From Acidobacteriaceae bacterium (GTDB lineage Bacteria; Acidobacteriota; Terriglobia; Terriglobales; Acidobacteriaceae), in assembly GCA_003134815.1 (NCBI GenBank), contig PLCO01000013.1, forward strand, positions 1 to 64,000: a stretch of 64,000 bases of DNA. Reading direction: 5' to 3'. The position numbers and the translations under genes are program-made. Positions 9,368 to 18,192 of this stretch are shown in pieces. The notes under the pieces were generated by a model, which saw nothing but the letters and a program-made list of their open reading frames with translations, did not search any database and was not told where the DNA came from. Position 1 is the first letter of the stretch, and each line of letters starts with the position of its first letter.

Positions 9368-10915
9368 TTACGTCGTCCCGCTGGGAATCAGCCGCGGCGT
9401 GCTCAGATTCGAGGTAATCGCGCGGAAGATCGCCGTCAACTTGGTAATGTTTTGGTTGTCTGGCTCCGTCGCTTCGCAACCCGAGCCGTCATCCGAGTAA
9501 AAGTTCGCCGCCGACGAGGCCATTGCCGCCAGCGCATCGCACCCTTGCTTGCCCGGACCCCAGGTTCCCCCGTTTGTCGTCACTGAAGCGCTGTAAGTGT
9601 GGTCCGTGTTGCAGCTCCCCGTTACTGGCGCACCGTACCCGATCGTGTAAATCGTCGTCCCCGCCTTCGCCGCGGCCTGTGCCTCCAGCACCCCCTGGCC
9701 GCACTCGCCTAGCGCCGAAGGGTAGGCAAACGATCTATAGCCGTTGGGATTGCTGGTCGCTGTTCCCGTTCCATTCAGCGTGCCCTCGCTGGCAATCAGG
9801 CTTATCGGAGTCGTGTTGCACGCGCCGGCCGTGGTATTGGCGTTCGATGCGCACGCATTCAGGTCGCCGTCTCCGAGAATGATCATCGCGTTCTGCGATC
9901 CCGGATTGGCCGCCTGTTGAACCAGCAGCGCCGCCTGCGCCGCATCGATCGCCTGGGGATAGTAGGTCCACTCAAAGCGCGTCGTAAGACCGCTGCAGCC
10001 GCCGCCGCCTGCCGCGATGACGATATGCGAGCTCGTATTCAGGGTTGTTGATGAGTCCGTAGTCTTGTAGTTGTTCGACCACGTCACCACCTGGAAGGTA
10101 TCGGATGAAGGCAGCGTCGTATTCGATGGCGGGTCGGGAAACGTGTAGGCCACGGCCGTAGGTGTGCCCGCATTGCAGGTGTAGTCTTTGTAAACTGTCC
10201 CGCTCGTCACCGCGGGAAACACGAACAGGCTCACGCTATCCACATACGTCGTGCTGGAGGCGCACGTTTGGCCCAGCCCGCAGGGATACAAATCGTCCAG
10301 CAGCGCCTGAACGCCCCCTTTCGCGCAAGTAAGCTGCGTCCCATTGCATTGCATGCCGTTGTCGTAGTAGGCCATCGATGGCGTCGCGTCCAGGACAATG
10401 GCAATGTTCCACGGGCTGTTCTGCCCGCCTGCCATGGCTGCTTCCGCCGTGTACGACACGTTCATCTGATGCATCCCGATCAATCCGCCAAACCACATTG
10501 GGATCGTCGCGGTCTGTGTCACCGAAAGTGCGTTATAACCCCCTGCACCGCCCGTCGATGTCTGGCACGCCACGTTCAGCGAGTTTGAAACGGTATTCAG
10601 GCAAAGGAATGCCGGCGTCGCCACGGCATTCGTCAACATCGGGGTCGCGTTATAGTCACCCGATCCCGCGCTGTACTTGGTCACGTAGATTGACGCTTGC
10701 GTCGTATTGGGCATCATGGCCGCGCCGGCTAGCGCCGCCGCGTTCGTCGACGCAACAAGCCGCTGGTACGCGTAATACACATGGCCGGTCTCAACTGACG
10801 CCGCGGCAAGAGCCATCATCGATGAAGCGGCGATCATTACGACAACAGCCGCCTGGCCCCGCTCGCCCTTTACGAACCTGTGCATCAACGATCTTCCAAA
10901 CCGTCTAATTTTCAT
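9368..10915 (-). CDS. TadG-like pilus protein with von Willebrand A domain (copy 2)
   Basis: This 515-residue paralogue of the gene at 7359-8936 has the same layout: an N-terminal prepilin-like helix (KGERGQAAVVVMIAASSMMA), then a von Willebrand A-like domain with LDATPSMAYYDNG and several cysteine pairs, ending STPRLIPSGTT. Large blocks match copy 3 at both DNA and protein level, while the segment after the helix (about residues 65-110) differs more. The start at 10915 follows a strong GGAGGG site; the frame extends further to 11050 without support. Terminator hairpins on both sides suggest transcription separate from tadG1. Confidence 0.86.
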   Translation of the reverse strand: MKIRRFGRSLMHRFVKGERGQAAVVVMIAASSMMALAAASVETGHVYYAYQRLVASTNAAALAGAAMMPNTTQASIYVTKYSAGSGDYNATPMLTNAVATPAFLCLNTVSNSLNVACQTSTGGAGGYNALSVTQTATIPMWFGGLIGMHQMNVSYTAEAAMAGGQNSPWNIAIVLDATPSMAYYDNGMQCNGTQLTCAKGGVQALLDDLYPCGLGQTCASSTTYVDSVSLFVFPAVTSGTVYKDYTCNAGTPTAVAYTFPDPPSNTTLPSSDTFQVVTWSNNYKTTDSSTTLNTSSHIVIAAGGGGCSGLTTRFEWTYYPQAIDAAQAALLVQQAANPGSQNAMIILGDGDLNACASNANTTAGACNTTPISLIASEGTLNGTGTATSNPNGYRSFAYPSALGECGQGVLEAQAAAKAGTTIYTIGYGAPVTGSCNTDHTYSASVTTNGGTWGPGKQGCDALAAMASSAANFYSDDGSGCEATEPDNQNITKLTAIFRAITSNLSTPRLIPSGTT

Positions 10916-11263
10916 AAGTCGAATCCCTCCTCTAACGCAATGACCGCCGCTATCCACCCCGTCAACCGTTCCCAAAAGCCTTTGTGCGGCACTGGAAGCG
11001 ATTGCTTTGTTACCGGGCCCCATCGGACTCCTCGGCGGCCTCCCAGGCACTGGAGATCACATTTCATGATCGTAGACAGACGGTAATCGGAATATTGCAC
11101 TTTCGTGCTATGAGGAGGTTACTAGGGTACTTTGTGGCTTCTTTAAGCGTCCCGCAGGCGAAGAGGCCGGGGAAATCTGCGGTCGCCCAGCAAAAAAGGG
11201 CACAGGCTTCGCGCCCATACCCTTCAAAAAGCACTGTCTTTTCTTTTAGTTGCGGGATTCGCC
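10916..11263. other. Gap between tadG2 and tadG1
   Basis: No gene is supported. The part next to tadG1 holds a terminator hairpin (11192-11224). The rest should contain the tadG2 promoter and leader, but I could not assign clear promoter hexamers. Confidence 0.5.
11192..11224 (-). terminator. Rho-independent terminator after tadG1
   Basis: The minus-strand RNA pairs AAGGGUAUGGGC with GCCUGUGCCCUU around GCGAA, using G-U wobbles so that all twelve positions pair, and is followed by U residues. It lies about 40 bases after the tadG1 stop codon, so tadG2 is unlikely to be a simple read-through partner. Confidence 0.72.
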
Positions 11264-12934
11264 CTAGGTCGTCCCGTTGGGGATCAGTCGAGGATGCTGG
11301 AGACCAGCCAAAATCGCATGGAAAATCTGTGCCAGGCTCGTAAAGTTCGCGTTTGCAGGGGTCAATGTCGGGCAACCGCCCGAATTGTCGGAAAAGAAAG
11401 TGTTTACGCTGGAAGCCATTGCCGCAATTGCGTTGCAGGGCGTCTTGGGATACGGGCCGCTCGGCCACGCCTCAGCTCCATCTGTGGAACCGGCGGTTAT
11501 CGTATAAGTTTTGTCCGATGTACACCCCGTAGTCTCAGACCCGAAACCAATCGTGTAGACAACCGTTCCCGCCGCCGTTGCCAACTGCGCGGCCTGCACC
11601 GCCTGTCCGCACTCGCCAAGCGCCGATGGGTAGTCGGGTGATTCGTAGCCCGAGGGGTTGCTGGTCTTCGTTCCGGTTCCATGCAGGCAGCTGTTGCCCT
11701 GTTTGATACAACTCGGATTATTCTCCGCAACAATGTTGTTCGCTGAGTTGCAACCCCCAGCTGCGGTGTTCGCATTCAACGCGCATGCGGTTGCATCACC
11801 GTCACTCAGGATGATCATAATGTTTTTTGAGTTGGGATTCGCAGTCTGTTGCTGCTCAAGCGCCGCCTGCGCGGTGTAAATCACCTGCGCATAGTAGGTA
11901 TTTTGCCCGCCGGGCGCCGAGAGGCCGTTACAGCCGGAACCGCTGTAGCCGACCGCCTCCGCCAGAGCCGCTGTAGCTGCGAGGCTTTGTGTGGCATCGC
12001 TCGTTTTATAAGTGTCGTTGAAGGGAATGATCTCGTACGCGCCCGCATCCGTGCCGGTCGACTCCATGTCGAGATTCTGAGATGACCCGTTTTTCACATC
12101 GACAAAGTTGTACGGCACGCTTCTTGAGCCAGAACCGCAGTAATCCGACTTATAGTCATTTGCGCTATAGTTCGTGCTGAGCGCCGGGAACACGAATAAG
12201 GCCACGTCGTCCACGTAGGGCGAGCCTGCAGTGCAGGCCGTGTTCAGCTGGCAGGGATCCATATTCTCGAGCATCACCTCCAGACCCTGAACCGCGCAGG
12301 AAATTTGCGACGTGGTGCAATCTTTATCGTTCCGTATGGTGCTTTGCATTGAACCAGTTGTGTCCATGATGATGGCCAGATTGTACGGAATGTCCGTTCC
12401 GCCCTTCATCGCGGCGGTCGCCGTGTACGCCAGGTTCATCTGCTTCATGCCGATCAGCCCGCCAAACCACAATGGAACCTTTGCCGCCTGCGTAACCTTG
12501 ATCGCGTTGTAACCTGTGGTGCCGCCGCCTGGAGGGACTTGGCACTCCACGTAGTTTGGCGCTCCCTCCATTGTCGTTGCGCAATAAAGAGTCTGCGTTG
12601 CAATCGCGTCGTTCTGCAGGTAGCTGGTGGCGTTTAACTCTCCGGACACGGAGCTGTATTGCTTCACTGCCGCCGTCACTTCCGCTGTGTAAGCCCCGCT
12701 CGAAGCGGTATCAAGGATCGCGGTGCCCATGGTCTGCGCTCCCGCAAGCGTAGCCTGGTTCGTCGAAGCAACCAACTCCTGGTAGGCGTAGTAGACGTGT
12801 GCCACCTCCACCGAGGTCGCCGCAAGCGCGGTAATTGCCGTGATGGCTATTGCCACCACTACCGCGGACTGGCCTCTCTGATCTTTTAGAAACTTACGCA
12901 GCATCGGGAATCCAAGTCGATTCATGAATCTCAT
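11264..12934 (-). CDS. TadG-like pilus protein with von Willebrand A domain (copy 1)
   Basis: This 556-residue protein is the most divergent of the three TadG-like proteins. The N-terminal helix starts DQRGQSAVVVAIAITAI. The von Willebrand A domain carries the better metal-site motif MDTTGSM (about residue 195) and later ILSDGDATAC. The C terminus is HPRLIPNGTT, close to the other copies. Translation probably starts at 12934, nine bases downstream of the tadE stop; an in-frame ATG at 12925 is also possible. The tight junction with tadE indicates a tadE-tadG operon. The function is a Tad pilus or surface component by family; the ligand is unknown. Confidence 0.87.
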   Translation of the reverse strand: MRFMNRLGFPMLRKFLKDQRGQSAVVVAIAITAITALAATSVEVAHVYYAYQELVASTNQATLAGAQTMGTAILDTASSGAYTAEVTAAVKQYSSVSGELNATSYLQNDAIATQTLYCATTMEGAPNYVECQVPPGGGTTGYNAIKVTQAAKVPLWFGGLIGMKQMNLAYTATAAMKGGTDIPYNLAIIMDTTGSMQSTIRNDKDCTTSQISCAVQGLEVMLENMDPCQLNTACTAGSPYVDDVALFVFPALSTNYSANDYKSDYCGSGSRSVPYNFVDVKNGSSQNLDMESTGTDAGAYEIIPFNDTYKTSDATQSLAATAALAEAVGYSGSGCNGLSAPGGQNTYYAQVIYTAQAALEQQQTANPNSKNIMIILSDGDATACALNANTAAGGCNSANNIVAENNPSCIKQGNSCLHGTGTKTSNPSGYESPDYPSALGECGQAVQAAQLATAAGTVVYTIGFGSETTGCTSDKTYTITAGSTDGAEAWPSGPYPKTPCNAIAAMASSVNTFFSDNSGGCPTLTPANANFTSLAQIFHAILAGLQHPRLIPNGTT

Positions 12935-12942
12935 TTTCTTGC

Positions 12943-13464
12943 TCACTCGGCCAGCGCGGTTTCCGACGAGGTCAACCCGCTGGATGGGCTGAAGTTCATC
13001 ACCGGGAGCCATGAGTACGCATAACTCACCTTCACCGTAACCGGTTCGTTCGGCGCCATGTACGATGCGTACGATGTGCAGCTGAAACTGCTGCCTGCCG
13101 TCGCCGGCGTCGTGTGCACAGTGCCTGAGGAGTCTGTGATCGAAACCGTATAGGTGAGCTTCGACGCCGTAAAGCTGGGCAGCGAAGCCGTCACCGATTT
13201 AACCACCGTGTTGCACGGGTCGGTAATCAAGCCTTGCTCGGCGCCAAGCAGTTGAGCCGCGGTCGAGGTCGCATTCCCTATCTGTTGCAGAAAATACAAG
13301 GCCAACGAGAACGATGCCGTGCCCGTCAGCACCGTCATAAGCAACGGCAGTGTAATGGCAAACTCGAGCAGTGCCGCGCCTTCTTCGCCGCGCCGGCCAA
13401 AACCGCGCCGCGCGCGCCGCGCAACCAGATTGCACATCTTTCTAACGCCATTTCCAATATTCAT
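12943..13464 (-). CDS. tadE: TadE-like pseudopilin
   Basis: This 173-residue TadE-family protein has the hallmark prepilin-like segment GEEGAALLEFAITLPLLMTV (about residues 26-45), with Glu in the position expected for a processed pseudopilin. A secreted beta-rich C-terminal part follows. TadE is a minor pseudopilin matured by the Tad prepilin peptidase. GGAAGGTG precedes the ATG at 13464. It is followed within nine bases by tadG1 and preceded by the DUF192-PilZ gene. Confidence 0.88.
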   Translation of the reverse strand: MNIGNGVRKMCNLVARRARRGFGRRGEEGAALLEFAITLPLLMTVLTGTASFSLALYFLQQIGNATSTAAQLLGAEQGLITDPCNTVVKSVTASLPSFTASKLTYTVSITDSSGTVHTTPATAGSSFSCTSYASYMAPNEPVTVKVSYAYSWLPVMNFSPSSGLTSSETALAE

Positions 13465-13552
13465 TGTTTCACCTTCCGGCTCGGCCGGCTTTGCGATCGT
13501 GCCTCGGCCGCGCCTGTCCAGGGATTTCCCCGGCGCTTTAAGGCGCCGGTCA

Positions 13553-14611
13553 TTATTCCAGATTTAGCTGCTCCAGGAAGAGTTGAAACTCCTCCCGGCT
13601 CGCTGCGTCCAGCATCGGTGTCTTCCCGTTGCGCAGGTCCTTGTCGTCGGATAGAACGAACTGCAGCCCGACGCCGTCCGGACCCCAGCGCACGGCCCGC
13701 GATTGCACCGCGATCGAGCGCTCTTTGAATTCTTCTCCGTCGTCGCCCCGCTGCAGCGTCATCAGCACCAGCGTCCCCGGATACCACCGTTCCTCGGTCA
13801 CCACATACAGTCCCGACGAACTGATATCGCGAACCCCGTGCGCCTCCGGTGCCGCGCCATTCCAATAATATGCAGCCAGACCAGGCTCCTTGACCCGCGG
13901 GGCCTTGCGCGGATCCGGCGACCACCAGCGCTCGATCCAGGTTCTCAGTTGGCTCTTCGACTTCCCACCCGGCGGTGTCAAATCCATCTTATGCATCTGT
14001 AAAGTCTCCGGCTTATCGTGCCCGTTGCGCTCTTCCAGCTCCAGCAACCCCGGACCGCCGCTCCAAAGCGGCTTCTCGCGAAGCAGCACCGCGCCTGCAA
14101 TCGCCGCCACTTGTGCCGGTTCCTGGCACGTATTGGTCAACCTTTCTAACTGTCTCTCCATCTCCTCGGCAATGCACAGCACCAGTTGGTCGCCAGATTG
14201 CGTTTGCGACGAATAAATCGAGTGCGCCGGCAGCGCCAGCACGCTCTCCGGCCGTGGGCTCGAGGAGCTTACCTGAAAGGTCGGAAACGACTCCGCCATA
14301 TCGATCACCCGGCACTCCTCGTCCAGATAGATCAGATCCAGAGGCGCCGGCATCGCCGTTGCCGCAATTCCCCTGAAAGGCTTCATCCACAGCCCTTCAC
14401 CCGACTTCATCGGTTTCTCCAGCATGATCTCCGCGACGTGCGTCGAAGGAAGGTCGCCGGCTCGGACCTTCAAGCCCAGGAAACACTCCCGCGTCTGGTT
14501 ATAGGCGCAAAACGTTTGCGATTCCATCGTCACCTTGGTCCCCGGAAGCCGTGCCGCTCCCTCTTTCCCTGGTGTTGCATTTCCCTGTTCGGCTCGTTCC
14601 ATCAATTTCAT
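13553..14611 (-). CDS. DUF192-PilZ fusion protein in the Tad operon
   Basis: This protein (about 352 residues) combines two domains rarely seen together. The N-terminal part (about residues 30-150) is DUF192-like: LWMKPFRGI, then MPAPLDLIYLDEECRVIDM and GDQLVL. The C-terminal part (about 230-340) is PilZ, the cyclic-di-GMP receptor fold, with both ligand motifs intact: RKAPR (RxxxR, about 235-239) and DISSSG (DxSxxG, about 262-267). The start at 14611 has GGAG six bases upstream; a frame to 14683 is unsupported. Its place between tadC and tadE suggests cyclic-di-GMP control of pilus assembly. That role is inferred. Confidence 0.82.
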   Translation of the reverse strand: MKLMERAEQGNATPGKEGAARLPGTKVTMESQTFCAYNQTRECFLGLKVRAGDLPSTHVAEIMLEKPMKSGEGLWMKPFRGIAATAMPAPLDLIYLDEECRVIDMAESFPTFQVSSSSPRPESVLALPAHSIYSSQTQSGDQLVLCIAEEMERQLERLTNTCQEPAQVAAIAGAVLLREKPLWSGGPGLLELEERNGHDKPETLQMHKMDLTPPGGKSKSQLRTWIERWWSPDPRKAPRVKEPGLAAYYWNGAAPEAHGVRDISSSGLYVVTEERWYPGTLVLMTLQRGDDGEEFKERSIAVQSRAVRWGPDGVGLQFVLSDDKDLRNGKTPMLDAASREEFQLFLEQLNLE

Positions 14612-14800
14612 GTGCGGCTCCGACCTTTCACTTCGCTTGCAGTCAAGCCTGCGAAGGGAACACTTCACCCGTCCCTCCGCCAAAGCTGCCCGCTAGGGCA
14701 TCTGCCGTCTTCTCGGCACGCCGCCTTGGCAGCGGGATCTTCATTTCCAGCCGCGGCTTGATCCGGTTTCCGGTCGCGCCACGGTGCTTGAGCACCGCTC

Positions 14801-14896
14801 TTACTTCACTCGTGTGCGGCGGCGCTGAATCAAAATCACCAAAATGACAAGTGCCAAAACTGCAGAAACAACTCTGATAATCGTGTCGTTGCTCAT
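14801..14896 (-). CDS. Small single-helix membrane peptide (31 residues)
   Basis: A 31-codon frame starts ATG at 14896 with GGGGAAG seven bases upstream and ends TAA at 14801. It reads MSNDTIIRVVSAVLAL and continues VILVILIQ, then a basic tail RRRTRVK. This is one membrane helix with a positive C-terminal end. It lies in the same direction, 23 bases after tadC and before the DUF192-PilZ gene. It does not look like an Flp pilin, which is longer and has a Gly/Glu processing motif. The strong ribosome site and position argue that it is real, but no family was recognised. Confidence 0.6.
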   Translation of the reverse strand: MSNDTIIRVVSAVLALVILVILIQRRRTRVK

Positions 14897-14919
14897 CAAT
14901 CTTCCCCTTCCTGCCTCAA

Positions 14920-15828
14920 TTACTTGCTCAGCGAACTAAAAGACTCAGCCATCACGATCGCGGCTGGTCCCAGTGTAACCAGAAACAGCGCGGGGAAAAT
15001 AAACAGCACCAGCGGAAACACTAGCTTCACTGAGGTTTTCCCTGCCAGCTCCTCGATCATTTGCACGCGCTGCACGCGCAGCGTGTCTGAATGAACGCGG
15101 AGCATTTTGGCAATACTCGTTCCAAATTGTTCTGTCTGCACCAGCATCGAAACCAGGTTGCGCAGGCTTTCAACGCCGGTGCGATCCGACATGTTTTTCC
15201 AGGACTCGGAACGCGCCCGTCCCGCGCGCTGCTCCAGCACCACCACGTTCAGCTCGTCGCAAATCTCCGGCTGCGAGTCGCGCAACTCTTCCGCGGTGCG
15301 CGATGTCGCCTGGTCCAGGCTCAGGCCCGCCTCCATGCAAATCACCAGCAGGTCCAGAACGTCAGGCAAGCCGCGCGTCAGCTTTTTCTGCCGGGCCGTG
15401 ATCTTCTTGCCCAGCCAGAAGTCCGGAGCCAGGAATCCTCCGCCCAGCGCAATCACGTACACGAAGAACGGGGCCAGGCTCGCCAATCCGGTCACCGCTA
15501 CAATGATCGCCAGCGTGACCGGCACCAGCACTTTGCACCCATAGAAGATCTTGATCGCATTCTCGTTGCGATAGCCCGCCCGGGTCATACGCTGCTTGAT
15601 CACCGAAACTTCCTGGTCGCTCTTCGGCATCAGGTTTTCGAACTTCTTGACCACGTTGCCGATTGAAGATCCGGTGTTCTGGAAGGTCTCGGCCAGCGTC
15701 TTCTGCTTCTGCCGCGGGTTGATCACTTGGCTGATGCGACCCAGCGCGGCTTCGCGATAGAACATCAGCACGCCGACGCTCCCGATCAGCACGAAGACAG
15801 CTATGAATGCCAGAACTGCGAAAGTCAT
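14920..15828 (-). CDS. tadC: Tad inner-membrane platform protein TadC
   Basis: This 302-residue type II secretion F-like protein forms the inner-membrane platform of the Tad machine together with TadB. It has an N-terminal membrane helix, two central helices (about 110-150), the cytoplasmic F domain (GLPDVLDLLVICMEAGLSL, about 165-190; LVQTEQFGTSIAKMLRVHS) and a C-terminal membrane pair ending near residue 300. GAGGAA precedes the start, and tadB ends ten bases upstream, so the genes are co-transcribed. Confidence 0.93.
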   Translation of the reverse strand: MTFAVLAFIAVFVLIGSVGVLMFYREAALGRISQVINPRQKQKTLAETFQNTGSSIGNVVKKFENLMPKSDQEVSVIKQRMTRAGYRNENAIKIFYGCKVLVPVTLAIIVAVTGLASLAPFFVYVIALGGGFLAPDFWLGKKITARQKKLTRGLPDVLDLLVICMEAGLSLDQATSRTAEELRDSQPEICDELNVVVLEQRAGRARSESWKNMSDRTGVESLRNLVSMLVQTEQFGTSIAKMLRVHSDTLRVQRVQMIEELAGKTSVKLVFPLVLFIFPALFLVTLGPAAIVMAESFSSLSK

Positions 15829-15837
15829 GGTTCTTCC

Positions 15838-16803
15838 TCACACATCGATGTCGACGATCTTGTAAATCACGAATCCGCCAATTGCTATCAGCCCGGCGGC
15901 AGCCCACATCAGCTTGATGCCGATTTCGCGATGCCACAGGATGCTGATCATTCCAGGGTCGACAAAATAAATTCCCACGCCCAGCACCACCGGCAACAGC
16001 GTCAGAATCAAGCCCGTAAGGCGTCCCGACGCGGTGTGCACCATAATCTGGCGCTTCAACCGGAAGCGCTCCCTGATTACATAACCGGTTTTGTCCAGCA
16101 CCTCGGCCAGGTTGCCCCCGCTCTCCTTCTGAATCAGGATCGCGGTTGTCACGATTTTCAAATCCTGTAGCGGTACCCGCTTGATCAGGTTTTCCAGTGC
16201 CGCCTTCATCTCCAGCCCGTAGTTCTGTTCCTCAAAAGCGATCTTGAACTCGCCGCAGATTGGCGCCGGGCACTCTCGCGCCACCAATGCCATTGCCGCC
16301 AGCAAACTATGCCCCGCGCGCAGTCCGCTGACCATCAGGTCCAGCGCCTCTGGCAGGTTTTTTTCAAATGCGCTGAAGCGCCTGTGGCGCTTGAAGAGCA
16401 CCCATGCGAATGGCAGCGTCCCCAGCACGACGCCGGCCCCGAATGCCAATAAGGGATTGTTCGTCGTCTCCAGAAGCGCGTAGGTCGGGATTACGAAACC
16501 GGCCGCGCACACCAGCAGCAGCCTTCCCGCGCTCCAACTCAGATCGGCCTGGCTCAGCATTCTGCGCAGATAGGGCGTCAACTCGAACTGCAGCAGTTTC
16601 TGGTTCAGCCAGGGAATGCTGCTCAACATTTCGTTTTTGCGCACGTTCAGCTTCTGCGGCAGCAAATCCCGCCGGTCGACTTTGATCGCCGAGTCCAGCG
16701 TAGCCAGAGCCTGCTTGGCGTTGCTTGAGGGTCCCATCGCGGACAGCGGAAGGGCGATCAGCGTGAACACGCCCACAAAAACCAATGCGATGATCAAAAG
16801 CAT
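15838..16803 (-). CDS. tadB: Tad inner-membrane platform protein TadB
   Basis: This 321-residue paralogue of TadC has four predicted membrane helices: one N-terminal, two near residues 95-140 and two at the C terminus. The F domain lies between them (NLPEALDLMVSGLRAGHSLL, then ILIQKESGGNLAEVLDKTG). It cooperates with TadC and the CpaF ATPase. A near-consensus AAAGGAGGGA ribosome site precedes the ATG at 16803. It lies between cpaF and tadC with short gaps. Confidence 0.93.
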   Translation of the reverse strand: MLLIIALVFVGVFTLIALPLSAMGPSSNAKQALATLDSAIKVDRRDLLPQKLNVRKNEMLSSIPWLNQKLLQFELTPYLRRMLSQADLSWSAGRLLLVCAAGFVIPTYALLETTNNPLLAFGAGVVLGTLPFAWVLFKRHRRFSAFEKNLPEALDLMVSGLRAGHSLLAAMALVARECPAPICGEFKIAFEEQNYGLEMKAALENLIKRVPLQDLKIVTTAILIQKESGGNLAEVLDKTGYVIRERFRLKRQIMVHTASGRLTGLILTLLPVVLGVGIYFVDPGMISILWHREIGIKLMWAAAGLIAIGGFVIYKIVDIDV

Positions 16804-16837
16804 CTCTGTTCCCTCCTTTCCTTTTAACCACTACCTC

Positions 16838-18118
16838 TTAGTTAACCTGCGTTTCCCGCTCGAACAGGCTCGGCGGCAGGATGACGCCCGACACGCGCAG
16901 CCTCTCCAGGAACCGGGGACGAATGCGCGTGGGCTTGAATACACCGATCACGCGGCCGTCCTGCCCGATGCCCTTCTTCTCAAAGGTGAAGATCTCCTGC
17001 ATGCTGATCACGTTCTCTTCCATGCCCGTGATCTCGGAGATGTTGGTGATCTTGCGCGTGCCGTCGCTCATGCGCGTGGCCTGCACAATGATCGTCAGCG
17101 CCGAAGCCATCTGCTGCCGCACCGATTTCTCCGGCAGGTTCATGTTGGTCATGGCCACCATCGACTCCAGCCTCGACAGCGCGTCGCGCGGCGTGTTCGC
17201 GTGGATCGTGGTCATTGACCCTTCGTGGCCCGTGTTCATCGCCTGCAGCATGTCGAACGCTTCCTCGCCGCGCACCTCGCCGATGATGATCCGGTCCGGC
17301 CGCATACGCAGGGCGTTGATCAGCAATTGCCTCTGCCGGATGGCGCCTTGGCCTTCGATGTTCGGCGGCCGCGTCTCCAGGCGCACGATGTTCTCCTGCG
17401 CCAATCGCAATTCGGCCGCGTCTTCAATCGTCACCATCCGCTCGTTGTTGGGAATGTATTGCGACAGAATGTTCATGAACGTCGTCTTGCCGGCGCCCGT
17501 GCCGCCTGAAACCAGCAGGCTGATGCGCGCCCGCACCGCCGACGAAAGCACTTCCATCATCTCCGCCGAAATACTCTTCAACTGCACCAGTTGATTCGCG
17601 GCCAGCGGGCCGGTTCCGAATCGCCGGATCGACATCGATGGTCCGTCCAGCGCCAGCGGCGGAATGATCGCGTTCACGCGCGACCCGTCGGGCAGGCGAG
17701 CGTCCACCATCGGCGACGACTCATCCACTCTGCGGCCTACGCGCGAAACAATCCGGTCGATAATCTGCATCAGATGCCGGTCGTCGCGAAACGACGTATC
17801 CACCCGCTGCAGAAGGCCGCCTTTTTCCACGAATACATGGTCCTTGTCGTTCACCAGGATGTCGGAGATCTTCGGGTCCCTCAAGAGCGGTTCGAGCGGT
17901 CCCAGGCCAAACACCTCATCCAGAAGGTCGGCGTGGATCTTCTCCTGCTCGTCGAAGTTCAGCGGCACGCGCTGGTCCGACATAATCTCTTTCACCAGGC
18001 CGGAAACCGCCTGTCGCGCCTGGCTCGAGTTCACGCGCGACAGCTTCTCCAGATCCAGCTTCGAGATCAGCGTCCGGTGAATCTCCGCTTTGTACGATTC
18101 CAAATTAAGTATTTCCAC
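16838..18118 (-). CDS. cpaF: Tad pilus ATPase CpaF/TadA
   Basis: This 426-residue type II/IV secretion ATPase powers Tad pilus assembly. Visible motifs are Walker [10 protein letters not shown] (about residues 205-213), the Asp box around [10 protein letters not shown], Walker [13 protein letters not shown] and the His box [13 protein letters not shown]. The N-terminal domain carries the usual [10 protein letters not shown] and ISDILVN. The start codon is GTG with AAGG six bases upstream. The order cpaE-cpaF-tadB-tadC is the classic Tad order. Confidence 0.95.
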   Translation of the reverse strand: MEILNLESYKAEIHRTLISKLDLEKLSRVNSSQARQAVSGLVKEIMSDQRVPLNFDEQEKIHADLLDEVFGLGPLEPLLRDPKISDILVNDKDHVFVEKGGLLQRVDTSFRDDRHLMQIIDRIVSRVGRRVDESSPMVDARLPDGSRVNAIIPPLALDGPSMSIRRFGTGPLAANQLVQLKSISAEMMEVLSSAVRARISLLVSGGTGAGKTTFMNILSQYIPNNERMVTIEDAAELRLAQENIVRLETRPPNIEGQGAIRQRQLLINALRMRPDRIIIGEVRGEEAFDMLQAMNTGHEGSMTTIHANTPRDALSRLESMVAMTNMNLPEKSVRQQMASALTIIVQATRMSDGTRKITNISEITGMEENVISMQEIFTFEKKGIGQDGRVIGVFKPTRIRPRFLERLRVSGVILPPSLFERETQVN

Positions 18119-18192
18119 GATTTACCTTCGCTCCAGTTAGGAAATTTCGCACCTTAAACACTGGCCCCGTTAAGCACTGACCCTTTGAACCC

